A DNA stretch of 33,345 bases from the NCBI GenBank assembly GCA_947629525.1, contig CANREB010000031.1, positions 1 to 33,345 on the forward strand, written 5' to 3'. The stretch comes from an uncultured Lachnospiraceae bacterium. Its GTDB lineage: Bacteria; Bacillota; Clostridia; Lachnospirales; Lachnospiraceae. Positions 7,737 through 16,517 of the stretch are shown piece by piece. The position numbers were made by a program, and so were the translations under genes. The notes beneath the pieces are model-generated. The model searched no databases. It was not told where the DNA came from and saw only the letters and a list, made by a program, of their open reading frames with translations. How positions within the stretch are numbered: the first letter of the stretch is position 1; each line of letters starts with the position of its first letter.

Positions 7737-8753
7737 ATGAGGAAATTTGTGTTTGGAGCAGTATTGTGTCTTGCCGTTGTTTTTGGATTTAGCGGCATTA
7801 ATGTAAAAGCCGCGGAGCCTGTCGTTGTGGTCATAGACCCGGGACATGGCGGTTCAAACCTCGGCACTGATTATCTGCCCATACCCGAAAAAAATTACAC
7901 GATGATGGTTGCGCTCTATATGAAGGAGCAGCTTGAGACCTACAAGGATGTCAAGGTATATCTTACGCATACGGACGATGTTGACATGTCGCTTGCGGAG
8001 CGTGCCGAATTTGCTCAAAACGTGGGCGCGGACTTCCTTTTCTCGCTTCACTTTAATATGTCTATATCGCATACGCTGTACGGAAGCGAGGTATGGATAC
8101 CTTCGCTTGGAGAACTCTACAGCCAAGGCTACAGCGCAGGCAATGAATTTATCAAACAGTTTAGTGAAATGGGACTGTTTAACAGAGGCATAAAGACAAG
8201 GATAGGAAACAGCGGCACTGATTATTACGGTGTCATACGCCAATGTGCAATAAGGGATATACCCGCGATAATAGTGGAACACTGCCATGTCGATAATATA
8301 AATGACATTGCAAATATCCAGTCGCCGGAAAAGCTTAAGGAATTTGGCGTGCGTGATGCCGAAGCGGTCGCGAGATATTTCGGGCTTATCTCTAAAGACG
8401 GTAACACCGACTACAGCACATATGCGCCGCTTGCCGTTCCGGTACCTGCCGCCAGAGTATGCAACGATACCACAGCGCCGCTTTATCTCAACGCGAAACT
8501 GATAAATTATGACAGGACAGAAAAATACATCACTGTTGAATTAAACTCGCAGGACAATGAATCCGCACTTCAATATTATGCTTATTCGATAGACTCAGGG
8601 GCAACATGGTCTGCTTATCAGCCGTGGATAGGCAACGGCAATATTATGACTGCCACGGTCAACCTTGGCTTTGGCAAAAAATCAAGCATAATGTTTAAAG
8701 TGACAAATAAATACGACCTTGAAGCAGTGTCGCCCGCTATCAGGCTAAACTGA
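7737..8753 (+). CDS. Secreted N-acetylmuramoyl-L-alanine amidase (Amidase_3)
   Basis: This 338-residue zinc amidase cleaves the bond between MurNAc and the stem peptide outside the membrane. A signal peptide covers about residues 1-26 (MRKFVFGAVLCLAVVFGF, ending near VKAA). Predicted zinc ligands are H37 (DPGHGG), E51 and H105 (SLHFN), with the catalytic glutamate E181 (IIVEHCHVDN). After residue 225 comes a ~110-residue beta-rich domain (YYAYSIDSGATWSAY) that may be immunoglobulin-like. The ATG at 7737 has GGAGG 8 nt upstream; a longer frame from 7680 would start inside the preceding terminator. Its end overlaps the convergent ylbJ-like gene by 14 bp. Confidence 0.9.
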   Translation: MRKFVFGAVLCLAVVFGFSGINVKAAEPVVVVIDPGHGGSNLGTDYLPIPEKNYTMMVALYMKEQLETYKDVKVYLTHTDDVDMSLAERAEFAQNVGADFLFSLHFNMSISHTLYGSEVWIPSLGELYSQGYSAGNEFIKQFSEMGLFNRGIKTRIGNSGTDYYGVIRQCAIRDIPAIIVEHCHVDNINDIANIQSPEKLKEFGVRDAEAVARYFGLISKDGNTDYSTYAPLAVPVPAARVCNDTTAPLYLNAKLINYDRTEKYITVELNSQDNESALQYYAYSIDSGATWSAYQPWIGNGNIMTATVNLGFGKKSSIMFKVTNKYDLEAVSPAIRLN

Positions 8754-9669
8754 TTACAACAGCGTAATAAACAGCCGATATGGCTGTCAGCACCAGTTTG
8801 TCTTTTAGATAGACTGCAAAAGAAAATTTTGATTTTTCAAGGAAAGCGCCTGCCTGTAAAATGCATGAGACGCCGCCAAAGCACAGTGCCGTCATAATCC
8901 AAAATATTTTGACCGAATTAGTCATAGAAGATAAGTATATGGACTGCACACCGCCGATGATTTCAATAAAGCTTGAAATAACTGACCTTATATCAGACGA
9001 AAACGGTATAAAGTCAAGCAATATCCTGAAAGAGTTGGTGAATGTGATATAACCGCCGAGCAGGATAAGCGACTGCGTGTTTTCAAAACATGCCTTTTTG
9101 AGTATCGCGGGAAGCGCCATTGAGGGCTTATTGTCATCCGTCCTTCGTTCCGTCCGGGCAGCGTCCGGCGAACCGCTGTATATACGGCTTAGTATTATAC
9201 CGTAGAGGGCAGGTATGCCGTACATTCCAAAAATGAATAAATATATGCGGTCATATCCGCAGGCTTTCAAAACAGGCAGGATTATCCCGAGGAAATACGC
9301 AGGACCTATATTATTGCAGAACCCAAGCAGCGACTGTGCTTCAGATTTTGAGATTTTGCCGTTTTCATACAGTTCGCTTACAACTTTAGCGCCCATCGGG
9401 AAACCGCAGAAAAAACCTATGAATATGGCATACAGCCCGTATTCGCTGTAGCGGTATACGCGTTTAAGCGCGCAGCTTATAAGCTTCCCAAGTTCAATAT
9501 CGGCGCCGCTGTATATCATTATCGAACTGATCATCATAAACGGAAAAAGCGTTGGCACCATTTTTACAGCCCATTGGCACAGCCCGTCATAGGCATACTG
9601 AAAAGCAGAGTCGGGGCGGCTCAGCACAATTATGATAAGAAGCAGATAAACCAATGTCTTTACGCGCAT
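8740..9669 (-). CDS. ylbJ: YlbJ-like sporulation integral membrane protein
   Basis: This 309-residue multi-pass membrane protein carries the nucleoside-recognition/Gate-type signature. Key segments are FCGFPMGAKVVSELYENGKI, LLGFCNNIGPAYFLG and GGYITFTNSF. In YlbJ the first of these is the conserved GFPMGAK block. YlbJ is needed for spore cortex formation in Bacillus, where it is reported as part of the sigma-E regulon. It is shorter than B. subtilis YlbJ (about 400 residues). Bacillus has the order rsmD-coaD-ylbJ; here ylbJ is nearby but inverted and separated by two genes. AGGAAA precedes the ATG at 9669. Family assignment is good; the exact function is inferred. Confidence 0.75.
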   Translation of the reverse strand: MRVKTLVYLLLIIIVLSRPDSAFQYAYDGLCQWAVKMVPTLFPFMMISSIMIYSGADIELGKLISCALKRVYRYSEYGLYAIFIGFFCGFPMGAKVVSELYENGKISKSEAQSLLGFCNNIGPAYFLGIILPVLKACGYDRIYLFIFGMYGIPALYGIILSRIYSGSPDAARTERRTDDNKPSMALPAILKKACFENTQSLILLGGYITFTNSFRILLDFIPFSSDIRSVISSFIEIIGGVQSIYLSSMTNSVKIFWIMTALCFGGVSCILQAGAFLEKSKFSFAVYLKDKLVLTAISAVYYAVVISLA

Positions 9670-9687
9670 TACAATTTCCTGTTATTA

Positions 9688-9717
9688 AATGTATCATTAA
9701 ATAAATCCTATTATCAC
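9688..9717 (-). promoter_or_regulatory. Possible sigma-E-type sporulation promoter for ylbJ
   Basis: Read on the minus strand: GTGATAAT (9717-9710), a 14-bp spacer and GATACATT (9695-9688). Each box matches six of eight positions of the sigma-E consensus (GKMATATT, CATACAMT) at the right spacing, 19 bp before the start codon. The match is imperfect; it is listed because ylbJ is a sigma-E gene in Bacillus. Confidence 0.3.
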
Positions 9718-9760
9718 AAATCCGGATTTATTCACCCTGCGGAAAGAAACGGTGAAAATT

Positions 9761-10483
9761 ATGAGACTGGACAAGTATATGGCTGATCTGCAGCTTGGCA
9801 CGAGAAGCAATGTGAGAACGCTTATACGGCGCGGACAGGTCACAGTAAACGGCAATATCATAAAACAGCCTGAGTATAAGATTGACGAGGACAATGATAT
9901 TGTCGATTTCAACGGCAGGCGTCTGGTATACAGCAGATATAAATATTATATGCTTTATAAACCGTCAGGTGTTGTGACCGCTTCGGCTTCAAAGGACGCA
10001 TCCGAGACGACGGTGATGGATATCCTTCCCTCAGACATTGGCAGGAATTTATCGCCCGTAGGGCGTCTTGACAAGGATTCGGAGGGACTTTTGCTCATAA
10101 CAAATGACGGTGAACTTGCACACAGGCTTCTTTCGCCTAAAAAGCATGTATTCAAGACCTATTATGCCGAATGTGACGGAATTATCACACAGGAGAAGCT
10201 TCTTGCGCTTGAGAGGGGAGTTGACATAGGCGACGACAAACCGACCTTGCCTGCGAAAGTAAAGCTTCTTGAAAGTTATGACAATGGATATAAGATTGAA
10301 CTGTCAATATCAGAGGGCAGATTTCATCAGATAAAACGTATGATAGAGGCTGTAGGAGGAAAAGTCACATATCTTAAGAGATTGTCGATGGGAAACCTTA
10401 AGCTTGATGAAACGTTAAAAAAAGGCGAATTTCGTGAGCTTAGCGCCGAAGAGCTTCAGATTTTGGAAAAGACTATGAACTGA
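9761..10483 (+). CDS. RsuA/RluB-family pseudouridine synthase
   Basis: This 240-residue enzyme isomerises a uridine in rRNA. The N-terminal S4 RNA-binding domain ([20 protein letters not shown], residues 1-60) is followed by the catalytic domain with D104 in [18 protein letters not shown] and RFHQIKRM near residue 188. Whether the target is 16S U516 (RsuA) or a 23S site (RluB) cannot be read from the sequence. The ATG at 9761 is chosen because the family begins MRLDKY; an in-frame GTG at 9752, closer to GGAAAG, is possible. It is divergent from ylbJ and heads a cluster running through recU. Confidence 0.88.
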   Translation: MRLDKYMADLQLGTRSNVRTLIRRGQVTVNGNIIKQPEYKIDEDNDIVDFNGRRLVYSRYKYYMLYKPSGVVTASASKDASETTVMDILPSDIGRNLSPVGRLDKDSEGLLLITNDGELAHRLLSPKKHVFKTYYAECDGIITQEKLLALERGVDIGDDKPTLPAKVKLLESYDNGYKIELSISEGRFHQIKRMIEAVGGKVTYLKRLSMGNLKLDETLKKGEFRELSAEELQILEKTMN

Positions 10484-10497
10484 GGAGGCAGAAAAGA

Positions 10498-12396
10498 TTG
10501 TCACTGGCAAACGGATTTCTTCCGATCACCATGGAAGAAGTGGAAGAACTGGGACTTAAACAGCTTGATTTTGTATATGTTACAGGTGATGCTTATGTAG
10601 ACCATCCGTCTTTTGGTGCGGCAATAATCACACGTCTTTTGCAGGCTCATGGGTACAGTGTCGGCATCATATCGCAGCCGGACTGGAAAAATGACGACAG
10701 TATCAGAAAACTTGGGGAGCCAAGACTTGCTTTCTTAGTTTCGTCAGGGAATATGGACTCAATGGTAAACCACTACTACGTGTCAAAAAAGCACCGTGAA
10801 AGCGATGCCTATACACCGGGCGGCAAAGCATATATGCGTCCTGACCATGCGACGGTGGTATACAGCAATCTCATACGCAGATGCTACAAGAAAACGCCTA
10901 TCGTGATAGGCGGTATAGAGGCAAGCTTAAGGCGCATGGCGCATTATGACTATTGGTCAAATTCGTTCAAGCGTTCAATCCTGCTTGACAGTCAGGCGGA
11001 TATCATCTCTTACGGAATGGGCGAAAAGTCGATAGTCGAGATCGCCGATGCGCTTAACAGCGGTATAGATATAAAAGATTTGACATTTATCGCGGGGACG
11101 GTGTACAAAACTAAAGACATATCGGGACTGTATGACTATGAACTGCTGCCGTCATATGGCGATATGCTTTCCGATAAAAAGCTGTATGCAAAGAGCTATA
11201 AAATACAGTATGACAACACAGATCCGTTTAACGGCAGAACACTTGCAGAGCCATATCCAAACGGTATATATGTAGTGCAGAATGTACCGCAGACACCGCT
11301 CACCATGCAGGAAATGGACGACATTTACGCGCTGCCTTACAAACGCGATTACCATCCGTCGTATGCCGAAAGCGGCGGAGTTCCGGCAATTTCCGAGATA
11401 AAATTTTCACTGATAAGCAATCGTGGCTGCTTCGGCGGATGCAATTTCTGCGCCCTGACTTTTCATCAGGGACGTATAATACAGGTAAGAAGTCATGAAT
11501 CTATTATAGAAGAAGCAAAGATAATAACACAGGATAAAGACTTTAAAGGGTACATACATGATGTGGGGGGACCGACTGCCGATTTCAGAAAACCGTCATG
11601 TCAAAAGCAGCTTCATTCGGGAGTGTGCAAGCACAGGCAATGTCTCTGTCCTAAGCCATGTCCCAACCTTGAGGTGGATCATTCGGATTACCTTACGCTT
11701 CTTCGCAAGCTAAGAAAGCTTCCGAACGTAAAAAAAGTCTTTGTGAGATCGGGGATAAGATTTGACTATCTGATGCTTGACAAGGACGACACTTTTTTCA
11801 AAGAGCTTGTCGCTCACCATATAAGCGGACAGCTTAAAGTAGCGCCGGAACACATATGCGACGCTGTCCTTAGAAGAATGGGAAAGCCTGAAAATGCGGT
11901 ATATGAAGCGTTTACCGAAAAATATAAACGACTGAACCAAAAGGCGGGCAAAAACCAGTTCCTTGTCCCTTATCTGATGTCGTCGCACCCCGGCTCTACA
12001 TTGAAAGAGGCTGTTGAACTTGCGGAATACCTGCGCGATATCGGCTATATGCCTGAGCAGGTTCAGGACTTTTATCCGACGCCGTCAACGATGTCAACAG
12101 TCATGTATTATACGGGTATCGACCCCACAGATATGACGCCGGTATATGTATGCAGAAATCCTCATGAAAAGGCGATGCAGCGCGCGCTTATCCAATACCG
12201 CAATCCGAAAAATTACGACCTTGTATATGAAGCGCTTAAAGCGGCACACAGAGAGGATTTGATCGGCTTCGACAAAAAGTGTCTGATAAGACCAAAAAAG
12301 ACACAGCCGCCCAAGGAGAAAACGCCGAAAAAGGAAGCGAAAAAGAAAAAGACGATACGCAATACGCATAAACCTAAGAACAAAACCTCAAAATGA
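10498..12396 (+). CDS. ygiQ: YgiQ family radical SAM protein
   Basis: The 632-residue protein has the YgiQ architecture. The N-terminal domain ([29 protein letters not shown]) is followed by a radical SAM core whose iron-sulfur ligands are C311, C315 and C318 in [11 protein letters not shown] cysteine-rich segment ([14 protein letters not shown]) lies near residue 385, and the last 40 residues are lysine-rich. The reaction of YgiQ is not established as far as I know. The start is TTG 10498: AGGAGG at 10483-10488 is 9 nt upstream and directly follows the stop of the pseudouridine synthase. The stop TGA overlaps the first of three mini-ORFs. Confidence 0.93.
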   Translation: MSLANGFLPITMEEVEELGLKQLDFVYVTGDAYVDHPSFGAAIITRLLQAHGYSVGIISQPDWKNDDSIRKLGEPRLAFLVSSGNMDSMVNHYYVSKKHRESDAYTPGGKAYMRPDHATVVYSNLIRRCYKKTPIVIGGIEASLRRMAHYDYWSNSFKRSILLDSQADIISYGMGEKSIVEIADALNSGIDIKDLTFIAGTVYKTKDISGLYDYELLPSYGDMLSDKKLYAKSYKIQYDNTDPFNGRTLAEPYPNGIYVVQNVPQTPLTMQEMDDIYALPYKRDYHPSYAESGGVPAISEIKFSLISNRGCFGGCNFCALTFHQGRIIQVRSHESIIEEAKIITQDKDFKGYIHDVGGPTADFRKPSCQKQLHSGVCKHRQCLCPKPCPNLEVDHSDYLTLLRKLRKLPNVKKVFVRSGIRFDYLMLDKDDTFFKELVAHHISGQLKVAPEHICDAVLRRMGKPENAVYEAFTEKYKRLNQKAGKNQFLVPYLMSSHPGSTLKEAVELAEYLRDIGYMPEQVQDFYPTPSTMSTVMYYTGIDPTDMTPVYVCRNPHEKAMQRALIQYRNPKNYDLVYEALKAAHREDLIGFDKKCLIRPKKTQPPKEKTPKKEAKKKKTIRNTHKPKNKTSK

Positions 12397-12447
12397 AAGA
12401 GATAAGACTATGAAAGAGATAAGATTATGAAAAGGATAAGACTATGA
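12393..12447 (+). repeat. Three tandem 17-bp repeats forming ATGA-linked mini-ORFs
   Basis: Three copies of a 17-bp unit (ATGAAAGAGATAAGACT with small changes) start at 12393, 12410 and 12427. Each unit is a six-codon frame: 12393-12413 (MKEIRL), 12410-12430 (MKEIRL) and 12427-12447 (MKRIRL). Every stop overlaps the next start as ATGA. The first ATG overlaps the YgiQ stop and the last stop overlaps the start of the 187-residue gene at 12444. Each unit also repeats a weak GAGAT or GGAT ribosome site. Tandem duplication of a start region is the simplest origin. Confidence 0.85.
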
Positions 12448-13007
12448 AAGTGAAAAAGGGTGAATTTGGATATCCCGCATATCAGACAAGATTTGTCATG
12501 CTAAGGACTATATTTTATTTTGCGCTTTCAATCGCAATTTTTGTTATGGGTTACATATCAACAGGCACAAAGGAAAACCTGCTGACTGTCGTTGCCGTAC
12601 TGGGGCTTCTGCCGGCAAGCAAGAGCCTCGTTTCATTGATAATGTATCTGCGCGTCCCCAAGTTTGACAAAGATATTTACGAAAGGCTCTCAAAAGCCGC
12701 CAAAAACCTGAATACCTTATACAGTCTGTATCTTACGTCATACAAGAAAAATTTCCCTGTGAGCTGCTTTTGCGTTGTTGGAGGGAATATCGCAGGTTAT
12801 ACGGAAAGCAGCAGCTGCGACACCGCGGCGGCAGAGGCGCATATTAAGGAAATTTTAAGTCAGAACGGTATAAAGGGGTACACGGTAAAACTTTTTGCGC
12901 CGAAAGAACTCAAACGCTTTGAGGAAAGAATACACCAGCTTGAAAAACTTGAACAGACTGGGAATGAAATTCAGGTAATGGAGCTTCTTTGCGACATATC
13001 CTTATAG
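12444..13007 (+). CDS. Conserved-looking small membrane protein of unknown function
   Basis: A 187-residue protein with two membrane helices, about residues 17-38 (MLRTIFYFALSIAIFVMGYI) and 46-68 (LLTVVAVLGLLPASKSLVSL), then a soluble domain of about 110 residues with alpha/beta character (NFPVSCFCVVGGNIAGYT). I do not recognise the family. The start ATG overlaps the last mini-ORF stop, so translation may depend on ribosomes leaving YgiQ and the mini-ORFs; there is no strong independent ribosome site. It is 18 bp from the next gene, so a shared transcript with ygiQ and the RluD-type enzyme is likely. Confidence 0.8.
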   Translation: MKVKKGEFGYPAYQTRFVMLRTIFYFALSIAIFVMGYISTGTKENLLTVVAVLGLLPASKSLVSLIMYLRVPKFDKDIYERLSKAAKNLNTLYSLYLTSYKKNFPVSCFCVVGGNIAGYTESSSCDTAAAEAHIKEILSQNGIKGYTVKLFAPKELKRFEERIHQLEKLEQTGNEIQVMELLCDISL

Positions 13008-13025
13008 ACGCAGGGAGGAGTAAAC

Positions 13026-14045
13026 GTGGTCTTATTGGAAATAGGCGAAAAAGATGCGCAGCAGCGGCTTGACAAATACCTTAAAAGACTGTTAAAATAT
13101 GCGCCGGACAGCCTTATTTATAAACAGCTTCGCAAAAAAAACATAGTCTTAAACGGCAAAAAAGCCGACGGAGGCGAAAAACTTGAAAAAGGCGACACGG
13201 TTAAGATTTTTTTCGCGGACGAAACATACCAAAAGCTCACAGGAGCGGCGCATACGCGTTCGGACGATGACATAAAGCAGTATACCGACGCTTATGACCG
13301 ATTAAAAAACGATATATCTGTCGTGTATGAAAATGAGCATATTCTTGTGGCAGATAAACAGGTCGGAGTACTGTCGCAAAAGGCAGGAAAAGACGATGTC
13401 AGCGTAAACGAATGGCTGATAGGTCATCTGCTGAACAACAAAAGCATTGACAGGGATTTTTCAGGTATGTTCAGACCGTCAGTGTGCAACCGCCTTGACA
13501 GGAATACATCGGGAATGATAATATGCGGTAAAACACTCGCGGGCAGCCGTTATATGAGCGAAATAATAAGAGACAGAACACTGGAGAAATATTATTACTG
13601 CATTATTAACGGCAGTGTCGATATTGACAGGCGTGTCACGGGATATCATTATAAGGACAGGGATGCCAATAAAGTTGAAATTTATACGGATGCCGATGAA
13701 ATACCCTATGACAGGAAAGATGACGCAGACTTTATCGATACTTATTTTAAAACTGTCCGTATAAACAGCGGCGTCACGCTTGTCGAAGCAAAAATATACA
13801 CAGGCAGGGCGCATCAGATAAGGGCGCACCTTGCCTCATTGGGGCATCCGATAATCGGCGATGCAAAATACGGCGACGCCGATATAAACAAGGCATATAA
13901 AAAAATCGGAGTGCACAGCCAGCTTCTTCATTCACACAAGCTCGTGTTTCCCGACACAACGGACGAACGTTTCGCGGATATTTCGGGTCTTGTCCTTGAA
14001 ACGGGAATACCGCCTTTATTCAGGAAAGTAATGGGGGATGAATAA
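13026..14045 (+). CDS. RluA/RluD-family 23S rRNA pseudouridine synthase
   Basis: A 339-residue protein with an N-terminal S4 domain (QRLDKYLKRLLKYAPDSLIY, residues 13-65) and the RluA catalytic fold. The catalytic aspartate is D158 in CNRLDRNTSGMI, and the C-terminal block is GRAHQIRAHLASLGHPIIGD. The specific uridines modified cannot be deduced. The start is GTG 13026, placed 5 nt after GGAGGAG. The TAA stop overlaps the ATG of recU by one base (TAATG), so the two are translationally linked. Confidence 0.92.
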   Translation: MVLLEIGEKDAQQRLDKYLKRLLKYAPDSLIYKQLRKKNIVLNGKKADGGEKLEKGDTVKIFFADETYQKLTGAAHTRSDDDIKQYTDAYDRLKNDISVVYENEHILVADKQVGVLSQKAGKDDVSVNEWLIGHLLNNKSIDRDFSGMFRPSVCNRLDRNTSGMIICGKTLAGSRYMSEIIRDRTLEKYYYCIINGSVDIDRRVTGYHYKDRDANKVEIYTDADEIPYDRKDDADFIDTYFKTVRINSGVTLVEAKIYTGRAHQIRAHLASLGHPIIGDAKYGDADINKAYKKIGVHSQLLHSHKLVFPDTTDERFADISGLVLETGIPPLFRKVMGDE

Positions 14046-14578
14046 TGGCAACGTGGAATTCAAGAGGGCTTAGAGGTTCTCTTTTGGAAGAGATGATAAA
14101 TCTTACAAACGATAAATACCGTGACGGGGGACTGGCGCTTATACAAAAAGTACCCACACCTATCACGCCGATAACTATAGACAAGCAGACGAGGCATATC
14201 ACGCTTGCTTATTTTGACCAGAAAAGCACGGTTGACTATATAGGCGCGGTGCAGGGTATACCTGTGTGCTTTGACGCCAAGGAATGTGCCGTCGATACCT
14301 TTTCGCTGCAAAACATACATGAGCATCAGGTGAAATTTATGCGTGATTTTGAACGGCAGGACGGTGTTGCGTTTTTCCTGATATATTACACGTCAAGAGA
14401 CGCGATGTATTATATGCGGTTAAGGGAACTTAACATATACTGGGACAGGATGGCGCAGGGCGGCAGAAAAAGTTTTCGGTTTGAGGAACTTGACGGGAGA
14501 TTTTTTATGAAACCGCACGTCGGTCAGATGGTACCTTATTTGGATATGATACAGCTTGACTTAAACGACAGAGGTTGA
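14045..14578 (+). CDS. recU: Holliday junction resolvase RecU
   Basis: RecU is the Firmicute Holliday junction resolvase, which cuts four-way recombination intermediates. The 177-residue protein has the family N-terminus (WNSRGLRGSLLEEMINLTND), the central STVDYIGAVQGIPVCFDAKE segment containing the nuclease-type Asp and Glu-x-Lys-like residues, and VAFFLIYYTSRD. It is somewhat shorter than Bacillus RecU (about 200 residues), mainly at the N-terminus. In many Firmicutes recU sits beside a penicillin-binding protein gene; here it follows a pseudouridine synthase instead. Its TGA stop is part of the -35 box of the his promoter. Confidence 0.9.
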   Translation: MATWNSRGLRGSLLEEMINLTNDKYRDGGLALIQKVPTPITPITIDKQTRHITLAYFDQKSTVDYIGAVQGIPVCFDAKECAVDTFSLQNIHEHQVKFMRDFERQDGVAFFLIYYTSRDAMYYMRLRELNIYWDRMAQGGRKSFRFEELDGRFFMKPHVGQMVPYLDMIQLDLNDRG

Positions 14579-14603
14579 CATGCGAGTCGAAAAAGTGTAT
14601 ACT
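14575..14603 (+). promoter_or_regulatory. Strong sigma-A promoter of the his operon
   Basis: TTGACA (14575-14580), a 17-bp spacer and TATACT (14598-14603): a perfect -35 and a one-mismatch -10. The -35 box includes the recU stop codon. Transcription should start near 14610, giving a leader of about 78 nt before hisZ, too short for a histidine T-box. Confidence 0.85.
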
Positions 14604-14616
14604 ACGGATAATGCAC

Positions 14617-14636
14617 TTCGTTAATTTAGTAACGAA
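14617..14636. promoter_or_regulatory. Palindrome just downstream of the his start site, candidate operator
   Basis: TTCGTTA-N6-TAACGAA is a perfect 7-bp inverted repeat located about +7 to +26 of the predicted transcript. The symmetry extends outward with GATAA/TTATC if a 5-nt bulge is allowed. Position and shape suit a repressor operator, possibly for a TrpR-like histidine regulator, but the regulator is not in the window. An RNA stem is the alternative reading. Confidence 0.5.
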
Positions 14637-14687
14637 TTATCACTTTAAAGCAATAAAGGAACAGAAGTTGATGGAGGATTGGTTTTG

Positions 14688-15869
14688 ATGGATTATATAG
14701 GCAGACGGCTTGTACATACGCCTGAGGGAGTACGTGATATATATGGGGCAGAATACGCCTGCAAGCAGAATATCGAGAAGCTTTTTAACGATAAGCTTCA
14801 CAGCTTCGGCTATCAGGATATACAGACGCCTACTTTTGAGTTTTTTGACGTATTCAGCCGTGAAGTCGGTACTACGCCGTCAAAGGATCTGTACAAATTT
14901 TTTGACAAGGAAGGCAATACGCTTGTATTAAGACCTGATTTTACCCCCTCGATAGCGCGATGTGCGGCAAAATATTTTATGGACGAGACAATACCGCTCA
15001 GATTTTGTTATTCGGGCAATAATTTTATAAACACGGGCGATCTTCAGGGCAAATTAAAAGAGACAACGCAAATGGGTGCTGAGCTTATAGGCGACGCCTC
15101 GCCCGAAGCGGACGCGGAGATGATTGCCATGCTTGTTGAAGCGCTTTTAAACTCAGGGCTTAAGGAGTTTCAGGTGTCGATAGGGCAGATCGAATTTTTT
15201 AAAGGGCTGTGCGGACATACCGGTTTAAGCGAAGACACGGAACTCGAACTTAGGGAGTTTATTTCTAACAGGAATGACTTTGGCGCGCAGGAGCTTTTGA
15301 TAAGCAAAGGTGTCCCCAAGAAATCAATGGAAGCGCTGCTTAGCGTCAGCAGTCTTTTCGGCGGCTACGACATACTTGACAGGGCGCTTCAATATGCCGA
15401 CAATGAGCGCTCGCTCAAGGCAATAGAGCGCCTCAAACAGATATATGAACTTCTGAAACTGTATAACGTTGATAAATATATTTCATTTGATCTTGCAATG
15501 GTCAGCAAATATAATTATTATACAGGCGTCATCTTCAAGGCGTACACATATCAGATGGGAAATGAGATCGCCAAAGGGGGACGCTATGACAGGCTGCTTG
15601 AGCATTTTGGCAAATCTGCACCCGCCACGGGTTTTGTAGTCATTATAGATGATTTGGTGACAACGCTCACAAGGCAGAAAATATGTCCGAAACCTGACAA
15701 CAAAAACCTGCTTCTTGTATATTCGGACGATACGGCAGAGGCGCTGTGCGAAGCAAAGAAATATCGTGACGACGGATTTAACACGGTACTTATGAAAATG
15801 GAAAAAGGAAAAGACGACTATGTTGAATTTGCCGACAGGAACAATTTTTCACGGATTTTGTTTATTTAG
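14688..15869 (+). CDS. hisZ: ATP phosphoribosyltransferase regulatory subunit HisZ
   Basis: HisZ is a histidyl-tRNA-synthetase paralogue that lacks aminoacylation and allows short-form HisG to work and to sense histidine. The 393-residue protein shows the class II synthetase-like blocks TPEGVRDIYG, LVLRPDFTPSIARCAAKYF and YYTGVIFKAYTYQMG with AKGGRYDRLLEHFG. The ATG at 14688 has GGAGG 10 nt upstream; an in-frame TTG at 14679 is too close to that site. The neighbouring hisG is the short form, which confirms the assignment. It is the first gene of the operon. Confidence 0.94.
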   Translation: MDYIGRRLVHTPEGVRDIYGAEYACKQNIEKLFNDKLHSFGYQDIQTPTFEFFDVFSREVGTTPSKDLYKFFDKEGNTLVLRPDFTPSIARCAAKYFMDETIPLRFCYSGNNFINTGDLQGKLKETTQMGAELIGDASPEADAEMIAMLVEALLNSGLKEFQVSIGQIEFFKGLCGHTGLSEDTELELREFISNRNDFGAQELLISKGVPKKSMEALLSVSSLFGGYDILDRALQYADNERSLKAIERLKQIYELLKLYNVDKYISFDLAMVSKYNYYTGVIFKAYTYQMGNEIAKGGRYDRLLEHFGKSAPATGFVVIIDDLVTTLTRQKICPKPDNKNLLLVYSDDTAEALCEAKKYRDDGFNTVLMKMEKGKDDYVEFADRNNFSRILFI

Positions 15870-15881
15870 GGGAGAGAGAAA

Positions 15882-16517
15882 ATGAGATATCTGACATTCG
15901 CGCTTGGCAAGGGAAGGCTGGCAAATAAAACGCTGGAACTGCTTGAAAAAATAGGCATTACCTGTGAAGAAATGAAAGATAAAGACTCAAGGAAGCTTAT
16001 TTTCGTCAATGAGGAACAGAAACTTAAATTTTTTCTGGCAAAAGGTCCCGATGTGCCTACATATGTTGAATACGGCGCCGCCGATATAGGCGTCGTCGGC
16101 AAAGACACCATTATGGAAGAAAACAGAAAAGTATATGAGGTGCTTGATCTTGGATTTGGGAAGTGCCGTATGTGTGTGTGCGGTCCTGCTTCGGCAAAAG
16201 AACTTCTGCGTCATCATGATATGATACGCGTCGCGAGTAAATACCCGAAGATAGCCAAGGATTACTTTTATAATCAGAAGCATCAGACGGTTGACATCAT
16301 CAAGCTTAACGGTTCGGTAGAGCTTGGACCTATAGTGGGATTGAGCGATGTGATAGTTGATATAGTCGAGACAGGTTCAACGCTTCGTGAGAACGGACTT
16401 GACGTACTTGAGGAAATCTGCCCGTTATCGGCGCGGATGATCGTAAATCAGGTGAGTATGAAAATGGAAGCCGAAAGAATAAAACGGCTTTTGCAGGCGT
16501 TAAAGGAGGAATTATGA
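15882..16517 (+). CDS. hisG: ATP phosphoribosyltransferase catalytic subunit, short form
   Basis: HisG condenses ATP with PRPP in the first step of histidine synthesis. At 211 residues it is the short form without the C-terminal regulatory domain, and so needs HisZ, encoded 12 bp upstream. Recognisable segments are [33 protein letters not shown] and the PRPP-loop-like [27 protein letters not shown] ribosome site precedes the ATG. The TGA stop overlaps the hisD ATG (ATGA). Confidence 0.97.
   Translation: MRYLTFALGKGRLANKTLELLEKIGITCEEMKDKDSRKLIFVNEEQKLKFFLAKGPDVPTYVEYGAADIGVVGKDTIMEENRKVYEVLDLGFGKCRMCVCGPASAKELLRHHDMIRVASKYPKIAKDYFYNQKHQTVDIIKLNGSVELGPIVGLSDVIVDIVETGSTLRENGLDVLEEICPLSARMIVNQVSMKMEAERIKRLLQALKEEL

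Noticed and set aside
14604..14687. Histidine T-box riboswitch ahead of hisZ
   Set aside because: The leader is about 78 nt, far too short for the stem I, specifier and antiterminator parts, and no T-box sequence is seen.
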